Below, piece by piece: positions 24,633-37,870 of a stretch of 64,000 bases of DNA. The DNA is taken from NCBI GenBank assembly GCA_003952965.2, contig CM025849.1:9474113-9538112 (forward strand), read 5' to 3'. Made by a program: the position numbers and the translations under genes. Origin of the DNA: Morella rubra. Taxonomy: Eukaryota > Streptophyta > Magnoliopsida > Fagales > Myricaceae. Below the pieces are notes generated by a model. The model saw only the letters and a program-made list of their open reading frames with translations. It was not told the DNA's origin and ran no database searches. The stretch's first letter is position 1. Each line of letters begins with the position of its first letter.

Positions 24633-25070
24633 TCAGGTTTCCTTGCCCTCTGTCCTTTCGTTCTTCCTCGAGGCCATGATCGCTCGCCGCTGATGAACAA
24701 TGTTGGAGAAATTGACAGACAAATCCGAGTAAATGGACAAGGCCTTGGAGATGTTGCTGCTGATCTCACAGATTAGGTCGACGTTTTTAGCGAGATTTTC
24801 CGGGATCCTGGACTGGTGATTCTCGTTCACCTGCTTGATCAAGGCACGGTTCTGATCCAGCACGGACTGAACCTGACGGAAGCTCTGGCTCAGCGTCTCC
24901 CAGACCTCCACGTCGCACGTCTGGACTTCCCCATCGTTCTCGCTCTCTTCAGCTCCGATTAAGCCCTTATTCTTATTCGTTTTGACCTGGCCGCGGCGGC
25001 TCGGCGTTGTTACAGTGGTGGTGTCATCCATGGTAGACTCCGCCAAAGAGCCGGATTCAAGCCTCGTCAT
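24633..25070 (-). CDS. ELF4: ELF4 family circadian clock protein (EARLY FLOWERING 4-like)
   Basis: Small intronless gene of the ELF4 family. In Arabidopsis ELF4 joins ELF3 and LUX in the evening complex, which represses PIF and PRR genes at dusk in the nucleus. The family domain spans about residues 53-120 and is clear: VWETLSQSFRQVQSVLDQNR, then LIKQVNENHQSRIPENLAKN, then LICEISSNISKALSIYSDLS. It forms a single alpha-helical coiled-coil-like unit. Two starts are possible: ATG 25070 (145 aa) or ATG 25031 (132 aa, MDDTT). The N-terminus is basic then acidic, with RRGQVKTNKNK and EESENDGE, and the C-terminus is basic (RKNERTEGKET). The lack of introns fits the family. Orthology to ELF4 rather than an ELF4-like paralogue is not certain. 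Confidence 0.92.
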   Translation of the reverse strand: MTRLESGSLAESTMDDTTTVTTPSRRGQVKTNKNKGLIGAEESENDGEVQTCDVEVWETLSQSFRQVQSVLDQNRALIKQVNENHQSRIPENLAKNVDLICEISSNISKALSIYSDLSVNFSNIVHQRRAIMASRKNERTEGKET

Positions 25071-25739
25071 CCAGGTATCCGTGTGTATACGTCTAGTTTT
25101 ATACTCTATATGCGAAGCTCATTTTCTCTTCCGTTCTATTCAGCTTTCGCAGAAAAAAAAATGAAAGAAATGGGGTTTTATATATTGTCGTACATCAGTA
25201 CAAGTGAGAATGAGAAAATGGAAGCACTGGTGATTGACCAACCGACTCGAAAATGGCGGTTTTCGCATTGTCCAGTTACGGTTTTGAGCGTCGCTGTGAC
25301 TAGAGAAAGTGACAGCCCAACCAGGGATCCGAGATGGGAGATTGCTTTGCGTTTGTAGGGGCGCTGATTGGACCTGTGAGTGAGTTAGGTGACGGGCCCT
25401 TTATCTGTCTGTCTTTTTTGTTCTTCTTTTTTTTTCATCCATTCACTTTTGCGTAGTCTGCGGGATATCTAGCTGATGAACGTGATTGGCCAGATAAAAT
25501 GATAGAAAAATAAATATCCACCAGCGTGGAAAAGGCTCGAAATCATTTTCTTTTTAACAATTGTTAAATCTGCCCAATTGGGATAATTCAGACTAAAACA
25601 TCATAGGCAAACTACCTGAACTACAACTTCCAACAAATGGCTTAACTATTTAAGATTCCACATTAGTGCCTAGTTTCCTTAACCAGAAAAAGGGATATCT
25701 TAAGAATAGTTTAAGACAAGATCCAAGATTGATATTTGA

Positions 25740-25930
25740 GAGTAAAAATTTTGGATTCCCGAAATTTTTACCCAATAAAATAATTCTCCAAAATTCTCTC
25801 TTTCTTCTAACAAATCTTTATTTTTCACTTCAAATAATATAAAAAATTCATTCAAGTTATATCCCACTTCACTTTTTTACCAACTCCAATACTCTAAAAT
25901 TTTAACAATCAAATACCACGGTGTAAATCA
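25740..25930 (-). mobile_element. AT-rich MITE-like element, family 1
   Basis: Read on the - strand, this matches the core of the elements at 49754 and 52840: 'ttggtaaaaaagtgaag', 'gaatgaattttttat', and AT-rich ends with 'aaaattttag'. Terminal repeats are eroded, so edges are approximate. Confidence 0.5.
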
Positions 25931-26744
25931 GCGAGATAACGAAGGAATACTCCAAATTTCCCACCTCTTGGAGTAGGAAACCCTAAAACCATCGTAGTAC
26001 AACTAATACATTTCAAAGTAACAGCAAAAATAAAAAAGAGAAAAATAGGGCCATCAGAATGATCTCCACCCCGTGATCTCTGGACTTACAAGGTGTCCTC
26101 GTCACTAAGAAAATAGCCACCACCAGATCTAACCAATCCATGAAGAGGATTGGAAATCATCCGCTCAATATCGGTAGATGTGGACTGCGACGATGAAGGA
26201 TCTACTGCAACTTCAAAATTACAACAGAATTAACTGTAATGTTGTTTTACTTGGTCGAAAGCCACTCAAGAAGATCTCCACTCTACCTTTGTCCAGGATA
26301 AAAAGCTTTCGATTATTTACTTACAGAAGAGAATCCAACAAGGATTTTGCCTGCAATCTTTTAGTGAGCCATGGGAAGAAGCAATTTCAAAGATTGATTT
26401 AGGGGAAGCAGATGGGAAAATAATAAGGGTAATTGGTAAGGAAGAAGACTAAAAAACAAAAGGAAGAGAAAGAAAGAAGAAGAAGACAGAGAGATAAAAG
26501 AGTCCACTGAGCTAAGAGCCTGAGGGAGCTAAGTCTAAGATCCAGCGCTTGGAATGAATTGAAAGGCTCAGATTCTCATTATTTCATTCCTCCTACAAGC
26601 AAAGAAAATAAACTAGGACTGGAGATCTTCTCCATAAGGGGATTTCTCCAATGCCTTTGTTAATTGCTATTTTTTTTATATCTTTTATTTACTAGTTCGA
26701 TTGTGAGTGAGAGAGAGTGCATACCTTTTCTCTGCCCCTTTCTC

Positions 26745-26985
26745 CTTCTATATATTCTTCTTCTTTTCCTCTTGGGCCGGAGACTTGCTTGCCCCTCGAC
26801 CTAGCATCTTCATTCTTACTTTCCCTTTGTTTTGGGGTGCCAGCCCCCTGTCCCTTCTTTGGAATCTATATATCCTCCTTCTTTTCCTCCTGAGCAGAGG
26901 ACTTGCTGGGCCCCCGACTTAACATCTTCATTCTTGCTTTCCCTTTATTTTGCGGTGCCAACCCTATATCCCTTCTTTGAAATGG
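26745..26985. repeat. 118-bp tandem duplication
   Basis: Two units with period 118: 'tatatattcttcttcttttcct' at 26749 versus 'tatatatcctccttcttttcct' at 26867, and 'catcttcattctt' at 26805 versus 26923. Both are pyrimidine-rich on the + strand. Origin is unknown. Confidence 0.85.
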
Positions 26986-27349
26986 CAGTTATCCCCTATT
27001 ATGCATCTTCTGCCCCACATTTATTGAGTAGGACCTACTTTCTCCCTCCTTCTCCTCATTGCTCTTTGGGAGGACGATCTATGTTCACTCATTTAATGAC
27101 TAGATATTATTTTTTATAGTATCGTTTTTGTCAGGGAATCAAATGATTAATTCTTCCTTAAACCTCCCCGTTTAATGCTTTACGCGGCTCTCTTTAAGAG
27201 GGTTGTTAGTCTTTTCCACACGGCTAATTTGCAGTTGACGAGTGCTTATTTATATTAAGATGGGCCTCAATCTTTTCCATCTTGCCCAAGGTCGTTCCCT
27301 TACTCATTGGGCCTGAGCAGTTGCAATCCTTTCTCAAGGCCGAAAAATC

Positions 27350-27680
27350 TATCCCATCAAAAATAAAGAAAGAAGAATAGATGAAGAAGGGAGAGAGAAC
27401 AAAAATAGTGGGAGGGAGGAAGAGGAAAAGAGAAGAAAAACAAAAATAGAGGAAAAAAAATGAAGAAAGAAGAAGAAGAAGAAGAAGAGAAGAAAAAGGA
27501 AGCAAAAAAGAAGCAAAAAAGAGAAGGAAAAGAAGAAGATGGGATAGGAGGAAAGAGGAGGAGAGAACAAGTGGTAAAAATCCTTTCGGAGGAAGGGGAA
27601 GGAAAAATATTCAATTGAAGAAAGAAATTTTAGGAGGAAGAGTTGAAAGAAAGAAAAGAGAGCTTCTCTCTCTAGAAATT
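27350..27680 (+). repeat. polypurine-polypyrimidine tract
   Basis: About 300 bp of almost pure A/G on the + strand, including a run of seven GAA units (27470-27488) and many GGAGG/AAAGA blocks. Apparent Ser/Phe/Leu-rich reading frames on the - strand are products of the base composition. Confidence 0.85.
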
Positions 27681-28100
27681 AGAGAGAGAAGAGTTTTGGC
27701 ATGGTCCAAACTACACTTGTTCCTTTTGAAAATCATTGTCAACCTTTTATGACAAACCCAAACTAAATAAGAGGCAAATGCCCAGCTTGGAGAATTCCGG
27801 ATGAAGAATTTCAACAAAAAGGAAGTAAGGCACACTGGAAGTCCCACGGTCATGTTCCATGTCATTATATTCTTGGGGTCAATACATATATCAGTTTAAG
27901 CCATCAGCCTATTTACAATTCAGTTGTCCAACTTTACTCTTTCGCCTACCTATGGAAAGAAAAAGCTTCTACATGAATATAAACACCTCAGCCCTAGGGA
28001 GGAACACTAAATGAGATATTGCTCTCTATTGTTAGACACCAACCGTCGCTGCGCAAGGGAAATGCTAGGGGTGAGTATTACAGAACTAAGTTGGGTAATT

Positions 28101-31100
28101 TTACTCGGTATCACTTTCAGAATCGATAAAGCTGAACTCTCTGTATCCGGTGAGTTTGATTAGCAATGTTCCCTTGTTCTCCTCACTCCATTCTATGGCT
28201 TCCTTTTCCATAAGTTTAACAACCTGCATGCAGCCAATGCTTAGACAGAGTCCAAACCAACAAGTTTGTTTCAATCTAAAAACGAAGCAAGGTCTAACGG
28301 CCTAGTTGTGAGAAAGATTGATTAAGAGATTATAACAATTCAGTTGCTTCCAGAAGGGTGACGTGTGAAATTTAGGGGCTTCTGCAATCTAGTGAAGCAG
28401 AAACCCCTTTTCAGCTTCTTATACCCAGCACTACTTACCAAAACATGTTCAGAAACCAAAATATAAGGGAAAATACGAGAACAGGTGATGATTTACACTG
28501 TCCTACCTTACCACGCATCAGGAAAACGTTTAGCTCTTTATTTTCCAGGTAATAACAAGATAAAGATGGCAAGTATAAATGCATGGATTCTAAATGCATC
28601 AAATATCACTGGGAGAAAAGCTTGATTTATTCTTAATCAATCAATTCTTAACTACCAAAAAGTGGAGTTTAGTGAACTTATTTCCAGGTTGCAGCCAGAA
28701 ATATGTAATGAGAGAAGAACTACTTCTTCATTCAACTCTAAGCAGATGAAAGAGTTACTCTTCATGGAGAAAGAACTATTCCTTTGAGGGAGTCCTTTCA
28801 GGAGGGGTCGCCCCTCCCATACCTCCCCGAACAAACTGCAAAGTCACAGCTGAGAGATAAAGTGGGGATAAAGCAAGCCCCAGGAAGACTAAGTGACACA
28901 AAGGCTTCTCCAATCAATAGTGTCTGCTTAACACATTGCATTCCATACCTTCAAACCTCCAGGTGACGGTGAATCAGAGGAGGAAGGTAGCCCTCGTAGG
29001 GGAGGGGAAGCATACCGTTTTGCATGCCAATTACCTACTAACTGTTAAGTTAACCATGGATAGCCAGCCAGATGGGTTTGGTTGATGTCTATAACATCAC
29101 TAACCAGTACAATGGTATTAAAATATTAGGTGGCATCTTGTTAGCACCAAAATTTATGCTAATAATAGAGTTCTGCCACTGTCCAATGTATTCCAAGATT
29201 GAAAGAACAATAATTTTCACTTTTTTGGTCACAAGATCCGCCCAAGCATTGAATTTGGTCATTTTTGTGCACCACAACCAAGGTAACGAGAAGACCAGTA
29301 TGTAACAACCATGCAAAAGCTATAAACCCTGGAACTTGTGTAAGCTCTAGTTTCCAGAGCAAGACACAACAAAAAAGATGGAAGTGGAAAGATTTGGAAA
29401 CCCTACCGATTGTTTCACCTTTGACTTCCCTACACCATGTGACCCACATCCTGTGATAACCCTGAGAGTTTGAACCGCTGGACCAGACCAACAAAGTAAC
29501 CAAATAAATAGAACACCAGAAAGTGCAATCATTTTTTGTGTGAAATGAAGAGGACATAAAAATAATGGGGACCAAGCAGACACTTACAGGGCACATATGT
29601 TCCAAGTAGGAGGAGAGATTTTACATACTGCATTGCTTGTTTAACATGTTGCCCATGCAAATCAATTGTTATCACATTTTCTATTCCCCTGTTTCTGTAG
29701 ATTGAAGAAATATCTTTGTTAGATACAGATACTTGACAGTATTGTAACGGATTATGAAAATCTTGATGTTGATTTTGTAAGCAATGCACCAACCTAGCTT
29801 TAAATATATCTTGGCTTGCCTTTTCATCTGCCTTTTGAGCCAATTTTGTTCGTACCTTACCCTAGATAAAATAGAACATATCTGGTTAACATTTTATTCT
29901 GGAATATCCTTGGGGCAAATCCAACCTTGACATTATAGGCTATGACAAACCCAAAGCTTTTTGCCCAAGTCACACCATAAAATGTGATAATAAAACAATG
30001 GGACTGCGTAAGAAAATTCAGCTTGTGAAACACCCAACAAGAAAATTTACAAAAGCTTATAAGAATCAAAACTAACAAACTAAAGATCAACTGGCATGAA
30101 GAAACATCAAGAACCTCAATGTAATGGGCCAAGAGTACAAGGCATCTTAGGAAATGCTGGCAGAGGTTAGTGTGTTAAATGGTTCAAAATCAGATTTACA
30201 TGTCATTAGACATGCAAAAAATCTGAGACAATAAATATAATAAAATAATACTTATAGTAGAAGACAATTCAATTCAGACCTCATTATCCACCGACGAACA
30301 TTTCAGCAACCTATGAAACAGCACATTAAATAAGGAAAACCACATGAAGAAAAGAAACAAATTTACTAAGGAAAGGGCTCCGCATTCTTCGCAAAGCTTT
30401 TTCTAGTGCTTTCTTGTATGCAATTATATAACTAGCCACAATATGACGTCAACGCTCCTTTACGTTGTGGTCACAACCTACACATCTTGTAATATGCAGG
30501 CTTGGAAGTATGTCAAGGAAAACTAACCACCTACATGATGTAAAAACATGTGTACACACACATATTGATACACTGAATTTATGATGTTCTTTGCTCAAGC
30601 AGAACAAACCTGGTCAGAAAGGTGAGCTGCATACTCTCGTTGTCCCTTTGAAAACGCCACAGCAGCCTGCAGAAGAATGCCCACTTTAGATTCTTTACAT
30701 CTACAGTGGAATGATTACTAGATTTGGTATCGGAAAGTATTCTAAAGCACATAGAAAGCTAAAAACATCATACTTTCTGATAATAAGACTTCATTGAATC
30801 CCAGTGTTGGTTCGAACATTTTCTGAACACGTGATATTCATCTCCTTTAGCTGCAATTCCATAAAAAATCCAAAAGTATAGTGGGTTGATGACAATTATG
30901 CATTTATTACAGAAAGGAATGATTAAGACTGAGGTATTCAACAAAAATTCTGACCAAAAGGAGTGATTTAAACTCCAAAAAAACTATTAAGTATGTGCAC
31001 TCAAATTATAACAAAAGCACTTTCAAATAGGAGTGACTCAACTACTACTATTATTCCCCCCCCCCCCCAAAAAAAAAAAAAAAACACTCTGATCCTCCCT

Positions 31101-34100
31101 CCATCTGTGAGTGTGTCCATGTTCAGAGTGAATGTGCAAGCTGAAAACATAGAGGACAAGATCAGCCTAAACTTGGGGGAGGAGAGAAGATTCCTAATTC
31201 AATCATAGCTTTTCGAGATGACTTGATGCAATAAAACCACATCAGTGACAAGTTTTTCAAAATGTAGATATGGACACACCATAGCAAGTGCAATAAAACA
31301 TTATGAAACTAATGATAAGTACCACAAGGATCTTGCTGAGTTTCTGTAACACTAGATGGACAAACATCAAACCCAGGTCCCAGTGACTGCAGTTTCTTCA
31401 CTACATTCCTCCAGTTCATTGTCTTTGGTTCATGTTCGGGATTCTTGGGTATGTTAAACAAAGATTCCAACACCTTTTGAGGGAGATCTAACTCTGTACT
31501 TCTTGCACAAATTGGAGAATCAGCTTCAGGACCAGCAACAACCTTGGCATAATTCCTAAAATGAAGAAAACAGCTAAGCTTGTTGAAGCAAGTTCAAAAT
31601 ATAAAATCCTTAATGCAAGAGGAAATCCTCATTAAAATTTGGTCCATATTCACAAGACTGCCTAATTAACTCACTTTGTTTTTTTTTTTTTGAGATTTAT
31701 ACCTAAATGTACTTTAGATAATTTCATGAGCATATGAAGAATGTCATATCAAGAGAAGTAGCATAATCTAGTAGATTTTGACCCAAAACTAAACTTGAAC
31801 CCCTATAATAGCAAGCACATAATAGACATGAATGGTATTTAGAGAAATTGAAGACCTGTGGATTGAGGCTTGAATCATGCTGCTCAAACCAGATGCATCC
31901 ACAGTCCACCCCAATTTGAGGATTTGAGTAACATACAAGCCAAAAGTGAGGACCAACTCTATCATGCCAAAAATATCAAATCTCAAAGATCATCGTGTTT
32001 AAAACATATATTTATGTCGTTTCAGACTTCATGCCTTATTTTATGGATGCTTAGATAATATAAATGTCTCCTCGGCCTTTAAAGAATAAAAAAAACATTT
32101 GCCGTTCACCGGATCTGAAACAACTCACTAAATGACACGACCATGGCAGTTCCAGTTGGGCACCTTTCAGAATTTATTCTTTATAGCTTCCAAATTACTA
32201 AATATCACTTAATCTGGAAGTGGCCCCAGTAGGAGCATGAAATTCTAATTGTCCCTCTTTAAAATACAAAGACTAGAGGCCTACCAAGAGGCCAAAAAGG
32301 CTCGTTGCACCAAATGCAGGACCTTTCAATTAAACTATCCCCATATATTTTAATGGTGCTATCATAGATCACGTTACCCCTAATTTCCTCATGAATCTGC
32401 ATATTACTCAAGTAAAAATAATAATCTTGACGCTTCCAGCTTTGGGTCTCTCACCCTATGAATACATGCATGAGAATATATTTTTTTCACAATTTAAAGT
32501 GTGGTTAAAATAACTTTCTCAAGCCATATTGTGCATGACCAACTTTCTCTCCTGTTTCACTTTAAGTTCACTACCCAAGTCCATGATAGCATGCAAACTG
32601 CAGTTTTTCACATCGGAAAAAATATAGAATAAAAAGAACAAATTTCTTAACAATATCAACAATAATTTAACTATAAAAATGAAACTAGAGTAGCTCACCT
32701 GTAACCATTGCCCATAGACCATATATTATCCTGGACTTCACTTTCAGATGAGTGAGAAGTGCAATCAGAAGCCCTATCTGTAATCTGATACAAAATTCAC
32801 ATGATCACTAACATAAAGCACATAATCAAATGGTCAACTCAAGATCTAACCATTTCCAACATTACGGAGCAGCAATATTTATATAGATTATGTTGTGAAA
32901 GAAAATAGGTATAAAAGATGCTATGACATCGGTGCTTAATCCTTAACAAGCCAGGAGGAAGATATACAACTTCAACTGCAGCACAAAAAATACACAAAAC
33001 AAATTTATCTTTCGACAATTTCGCTCATTAACTAAAAATCCTAAAGTCACCAAATTGAAACTCATCCCAGAAATTAACCCCACCCTGGGTAAAGAATCTA
33101 GGGCCTGGAATTCTATTAACAAGTTGATTCAATCAAAACACTGGAACTTATCTACAAGAGAAAGATGGGGCAAAATAGAAAGAGATAGTGTAGGCATGGC
33201 AACGCCATAACAACTACAAATCAAAAAAGCTGCAACTCGCCTAGAAGTCTAATAAGCTTGGCTTAAATCAAAGTCTGAGGAATTCCTTAGCCTCTCACGC
33301 AGGACACAAAAACAGTAAGGTTTGGTTGAAGAGGACAGAGATAATCACCAAGCTCAATTTATCGAAAATAACAGTAATAAATTGCAAACACGACTAATGG
33401 TCAAGACACAGTCCCATAGCATAACCCACAAACTTACAATAACTTAACATAAGAATAGCTAAGGATAAAAAAAACTAGGCATTAATTGTACAAATCTGAC
33501 AACTAAAAACAGTTTACGCCAACCGATTGAAATAAATCGAAATAGGAACCTTTACACAATGACTCCAAGAAAAAATCAAGCAATAGAATAATATCACTCA
33601 CACTGTCTTTGCGTTCAATAAGGAACCTTATATCTTCTTTGTAGTTAACACTATTGTTAAGGTATCCACCATCCCTGCACTGCTCAAAGGAGGGAGCAGA
33701 TAATTCAAGCAATGCTTCCAAGGCCTGGAAAGCAAACAACCAAAAAACCATTTCGTTTACTCCTTCATTGTACATCAAATGTAATGCGTTGTCAATAAAT
33801 TCAAGATCAATTTGAAAAAAAAAAAATTCCAACAAAACCTAAGTCACAGTACTTGAAATACCTTTTCAACGTCATATCCACATTGACCTGCAAAAAGAAA
33901 TTTCCAGATTATGCCATGAACAGGTGAAACTCAACTCATCAGTTTGGAGTCCCAGTCAGCTACAACTTACCCCATTCAACCATTGATTAGAACACCTCTT
34001 TTGCACAAACGTGAAAAAAAAAAAAGGAATGCCAAATACACGCGTATGAAAAAAGTATATGGTGGCAGAGTGACAGACACAGGATAGAATTATACAGGCA

Positions 34101-35620
34101 AGAGTCGTTAGGATCATAAATTTGACAATTAAATTCAAACCTTCAAATGAAAAATAACAGTATACATGTAGATGCACACATTAACTTGTAAATGCAAGCT
34201 TATACACCTAGCTGAAGCCTCTCTGTGTAGTTGAAACGAAAAATAGCATGCATTTAGTAAATAAAACCTGAAGTGCCACTTTTTTCATAACAACATCTAA
34301 GCTCAAAATGCAATGTCAGTAGAAATTAAAAAAGAAAAACCAGCTTTGATGATAGAATAAAGATGGTATTGGCGATATAATCCCTCGGCATTTATCTCAA
34401 TAAAAGTCATGTCATTCTGGCCATCCGTAACCCCCCAAAGTCCTCATAACACTTACCTTCTTCTTATCATTATTGGTCTCATTCCTACATGTCCACAATT
34501 TCTAGCCCAACCCTTTATATTCTATTCCAAACTTCACCACCAACACCCTCATCCAAACATAGCAGCCTTTTAATTAACTTGAAACACTTTAACGAAAGTA
34601 GAATAAGCTTACCCCGAAGGACATTGTTCCACAGTTCTTCAACTCCCAAATAAACTCGATCTCATAACAGTTTGACAGTTGGGAGGCTTTACCTTAATTA
34701 CTTACATAGTGGTTCAAAACCAAGCTAGCTAAATGTAACAGAAAAGGTCCAGTCATTTAAAGCTAAACAAACACTTCAACTCTATGTCACAAATTATCAA
34801 AACCCCAACCAGCGTACAAAAACCCAATTACAGGATCACAGTGAAGCTCACCTAAACACTTGACGATGTCTTCATCCAAGTTTTCACACCAACCTTAAAA
34901 TTATAATGCTTAATCCTCACTTCTCGATTATCAACTATCTTCGCCTTTAAGACTCTACTTAATCTTAAATAAACATCCATTCCCACGCCACCAAAACTTG
35001 TAAATTATTCCGGGGGGGGGGGAGAACAAGGGTGTTTGAAAAAACAACCACAAAAATTTCCGAAAACAAAATTGCTGCGGGTACTCACAGAGCACATCTC
35101 TAACAACAGCCATGCTGAGTTCGCACTTGTCTCCGAGCATCGAACACAGAAACTGCTCAGCCTCTTGTTTCTCAATGGCCCCATTGTTAAACCGCTTGGA
35201 CTTGATCGAGTCCTTCCTTGGAGGGCTCGGATTCACGTACTCTTTCCCCAACACCGTTGAAACCGTTCCCGTCGCAGCAATCAATCTCTTCTGCTTAGTT
35301 CCCCTGAAACCCCTCCCATGTACAACGTTCTGAACACGGCCCGTCTCAACAAATCCCTCCGAATAACCTGACGTACTCGAACCCGAAGACGAACTCGTCG
35401 AGGGCTCTTCGGCATTTTCCTCCAAGCTCGAGCCTATGATCTCCGCCGCTTTGTCGGGATCGCCGTTGGCCGAAACTGAGTCGTCTGTGGAAGCCAACGA
35501 GAATGCCTCCAAAGTGTTCAGGACCTTCCCTGCTTCGTCTTCTTCGTTTGCCGGAACTCCTTTTCCGACCGGATTGGACGCTTGGGGTCTCTTCCTTCTC
35601 TTCTGCTTCGTGCTCTTCAT
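28101..35620 (-). CDS. SMR domain-containing protein (DUF1771 + SMR)
   Basis: Ortholog-like to Arabidopsis At5g58720. Eleven exons: 35620-35089, 33887-33862, 33724-33602, 32784-32699, 31555-31323, 30850-30774, 30666-30610, 29861-29794, 29694-29588, 29477-29407, 28223-28101; all GT-AG, phases closing to 500 aa. Order: basic N-terminus KSTKQKRRKRPQ (possible nuclear signal); Ser/acidic-rich linker; a UBA/CUE-like helix bundle near residues 155-193 (LSMAVVRDVLC...CGYDVEKALEALLELS); DUF1771 near 335-400 (SYYQKAAVAFSKGQREYA); and the SMR domain to about 490, with LHGQHVKQAM (the LDxH/HGxxxxxA-type motif) and TGCGSHG (the TGxGxHS-type motif). SMR domains are often nucleic-acid-binding or nicking modules, and the UBA-like part suggests ubiquitin binding. 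The biochemical role in plants is not established. Start ATG 35620 is the first in frame. Exon 2 is a 26-nt microexon. Confidence 0.94.
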
Positions 35621-37870
35621 CCTCGTAGCCGACAAAAGATCAACGCGGCAGATTCAATGATCGGGGTTATTCTAAACACTACCGTGACGATGCGATCAGA
35701 GGCTTCCCCCGCCCCCTGTTTAGGCTTTCTCAGAGATCGGGATTGGGGTCGTTGGAGACCAAGATCGGAGAGTCGACAAGGGTAGAAATGAAAAGAAAAG
35801 TACGACGTTTGGCTAATTTAGGATTTATGAAAATAACAGGCACCACGTCGTGGTGATGGTTGACTTGTGGCTGCGGATGTTGAAATAGGAGAGAGGAGTT
35901 CGTTGTTTGACGGCACGCGATAGGTTCTCAAAGATGCTCGTATTTATTCAAATTCCATCAAATTTTCCTTTTTCTCTTTTTTTCCCCCATCATTTTTGAG
36001 AAAGTGTTTTGGCCCTACGCGTAAAGCCTTTTTCCGATTAATAATTTTTTTGCTTTTTGTTTTATTAATAACTCCTGTAAGAAGGATTGATTATGAGTCA
36101 CGTATTTTTGTTACGGCAGATAAAGATAAAAATCTAGTTTGATAGATTTGACAACTGTTCCTCGTACTTTCCCTGGACCCTGATAGATTGGAAGACTAAT
36201 CTTGTTACTTTTCTTTGCGCGTAGCTACTTATCTCTCCACAACGCTTCGTAGAATTTGTGTTTACTTTTAACGCCTGTCGTGCGTGGTCTATTTTTATAT
36301 ATAAATTATTTTTTAAAATTAGATGATTCAATTTAAAAAGATATAAATATAATATAAATTTTATAATGTAGAGAATATATTATTCAGTAATTAATATAAA
36401 TAATATTAAATATTGTTCTACTATATCTATATGCGGTAATTAATACGAATAATATTAAATATTATTAGAGTCATATATTATACTCTAAATGAAAGAAGAT
36501 CTTAATTCATTGATTAGTTGAGTACCATCCATGTACTTTCTCATCTATAATTTTGTTCGGATATATGTCAGACAAAATGTGGTAATATTTATTTGTCTAA
36601 TATTTAGAGATATTAAAATTTCGAGTAAATTAATTTTATATTTTAAAAATTTTAATATTTTAAAAAAAAAATTTAAAAATATTTCTTAAAATTTTAACAA
36701 ACAAACTCCTCAGAATCCGATGCATGTGGAGGAAGATATTCCTAATACTTCCAATCTAACTGCAAAGAGCACGTGGGAGGTTGCATGACATCCAATGACA
36801 AGTTAAATTAGTTAATGAGGTTGCTTTATGCTGAGTCAGTTCATGAGTTGCTTTATTCCTTCCCATCCAAGCTTGGTTCCTTGTTAGTGCTGCAAAAAAG
36901 GTGAAAGTTTTTGCACAGAACGGAAAGATGTCTTCCATCGTGTCGAAAAGAAAAGGCAAACTACAGTTTTTAAGGCAGCAAATAATAGAGGGTCGTCCAA
37001 TAGGGAAGAAAGGGAGTGGAGGAGGCGTGTGGACTCGAGGTGTCATTGCAGCTTCATTCCCAATGCTTTTGTATAATTATATGCTACACGTGCCTATTCA
37101 TTTATCTTGTAGCAAGGCTGGAAAGGAGCCTCAGAGAAAAGGAATGTAGGAAACCGCGTCGGCTGAAGTTCCTTGAGACAAAGGAAACCGACAAGTTGAT
37201 GCAGGGGAATGGATTTCCTCCTGGTTGATAGATTCGCTCCCATGAATTCAACCGTTCAGAACCGTTATTTATGGAGGTTGTTTGTCAAAATTTTGAGGAT
37301 ATTCTTGAAATTTTAAAATTTTTTATTTTATTGAAATTTTATTAAGATTTGTAAAAGGTGAATGTATATATAAAAGTTAAAAATTTTAGAGTGTATTTGT
37401 TTTACTGAAAATTTTCATGTCTCAAAATATTGGAGAAACAAACATACCTTAATGATCTTACTTAAAATTATAATATTCTTTACGATAACATATAGAGTCG
37501 TGAACTTTTAGATTTTTGATAAAAAAAAAAAAAAAAAAAAAGCATCTCGGTTCAAACGTACTCATTACAAAATTGAGCCGTTCAAAATAAATCCAGACCC
37601 TGCATAGTGCATATGCATTTCTTTAATTAAAATAAGGTTTAAATATATTCAATACTTCTTATCTCTTATGTATTGATATATTGTATTTGATATATTATTT
37701 TTAAGATATTAAATTTTTTATTTTTTTTATTTTTACATTTTATATTTCAATATGAAATATGAAATATGACGTTAAAATATATAATATCTGTTTACACATG
37801 CACTTCACGTATATTTTTTCTCCATGTCAGATTATTAAGTTACCCCTAAAGCTCAAAAGAATCAAATTTA
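35621..37870. other. intergenic, no gene seen
   Basis: SMR promoter side followed by AT-rich spacer. It includes an AT-rich repeat stretch at 36340-36490, a poly-A run at 37520-37541 and a MITE-like copy at 37272-37446. An open frame at 36901-37149 shows no family resemblance and is taken as chance. Confidence 0.6.
37272..37446 (+). mobile_element. AT-rich MITE-like element, family 1 (diverged)
   Basis: The left end 'tgtttgtcaaaattttgag' is mirrored, imperfectly, by the right end 'ctcaaaatattggagaaacaaaca', which gives a terminal inverted repeat of about 18-24 bp around a 130-bp AT-rich core. It is related in composition and end sequence to the element at 49754. Confidence 0.5.

Larger units (their letters stand above)
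25071..28100. other. intergenic, repeats only
   Basis: Three kilobases between the ELF4 start and the SMR 3' end. It holds an AT-rich MITE-like copy (25740-25930), a 118-bp tandem duplication (26745-26985), a long purine tract (27350-27680) and the SMR 3' flank. No conserved protein or RNA gene is recognised. Confidence 0.65.

Noticed and set aside
24633..25600. Evening-element or LUX-site control of ELF4
   Set aside because: Only partial 'gatatct' matches (25460, 25693) were found upstream; not enough to call a clock-regulatory site.
27349..27614. Three overlapping Ser/Phe/Leu-rich - strand frames
   Set aside because: Pure product of the polypurine tract; low complexity without start context or domain.
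29159..29605. 148-codon - strand frame in SMR introns 9-10
   Set aside because: It reads through the true SMR exons at 29477-29407 in the wrong frame and through intron sequence.
36901..37149. Basic + strand frame between SMR gene and viral relic
   Set aside because: Short, no domain, surrounded by AT-rich repeats.
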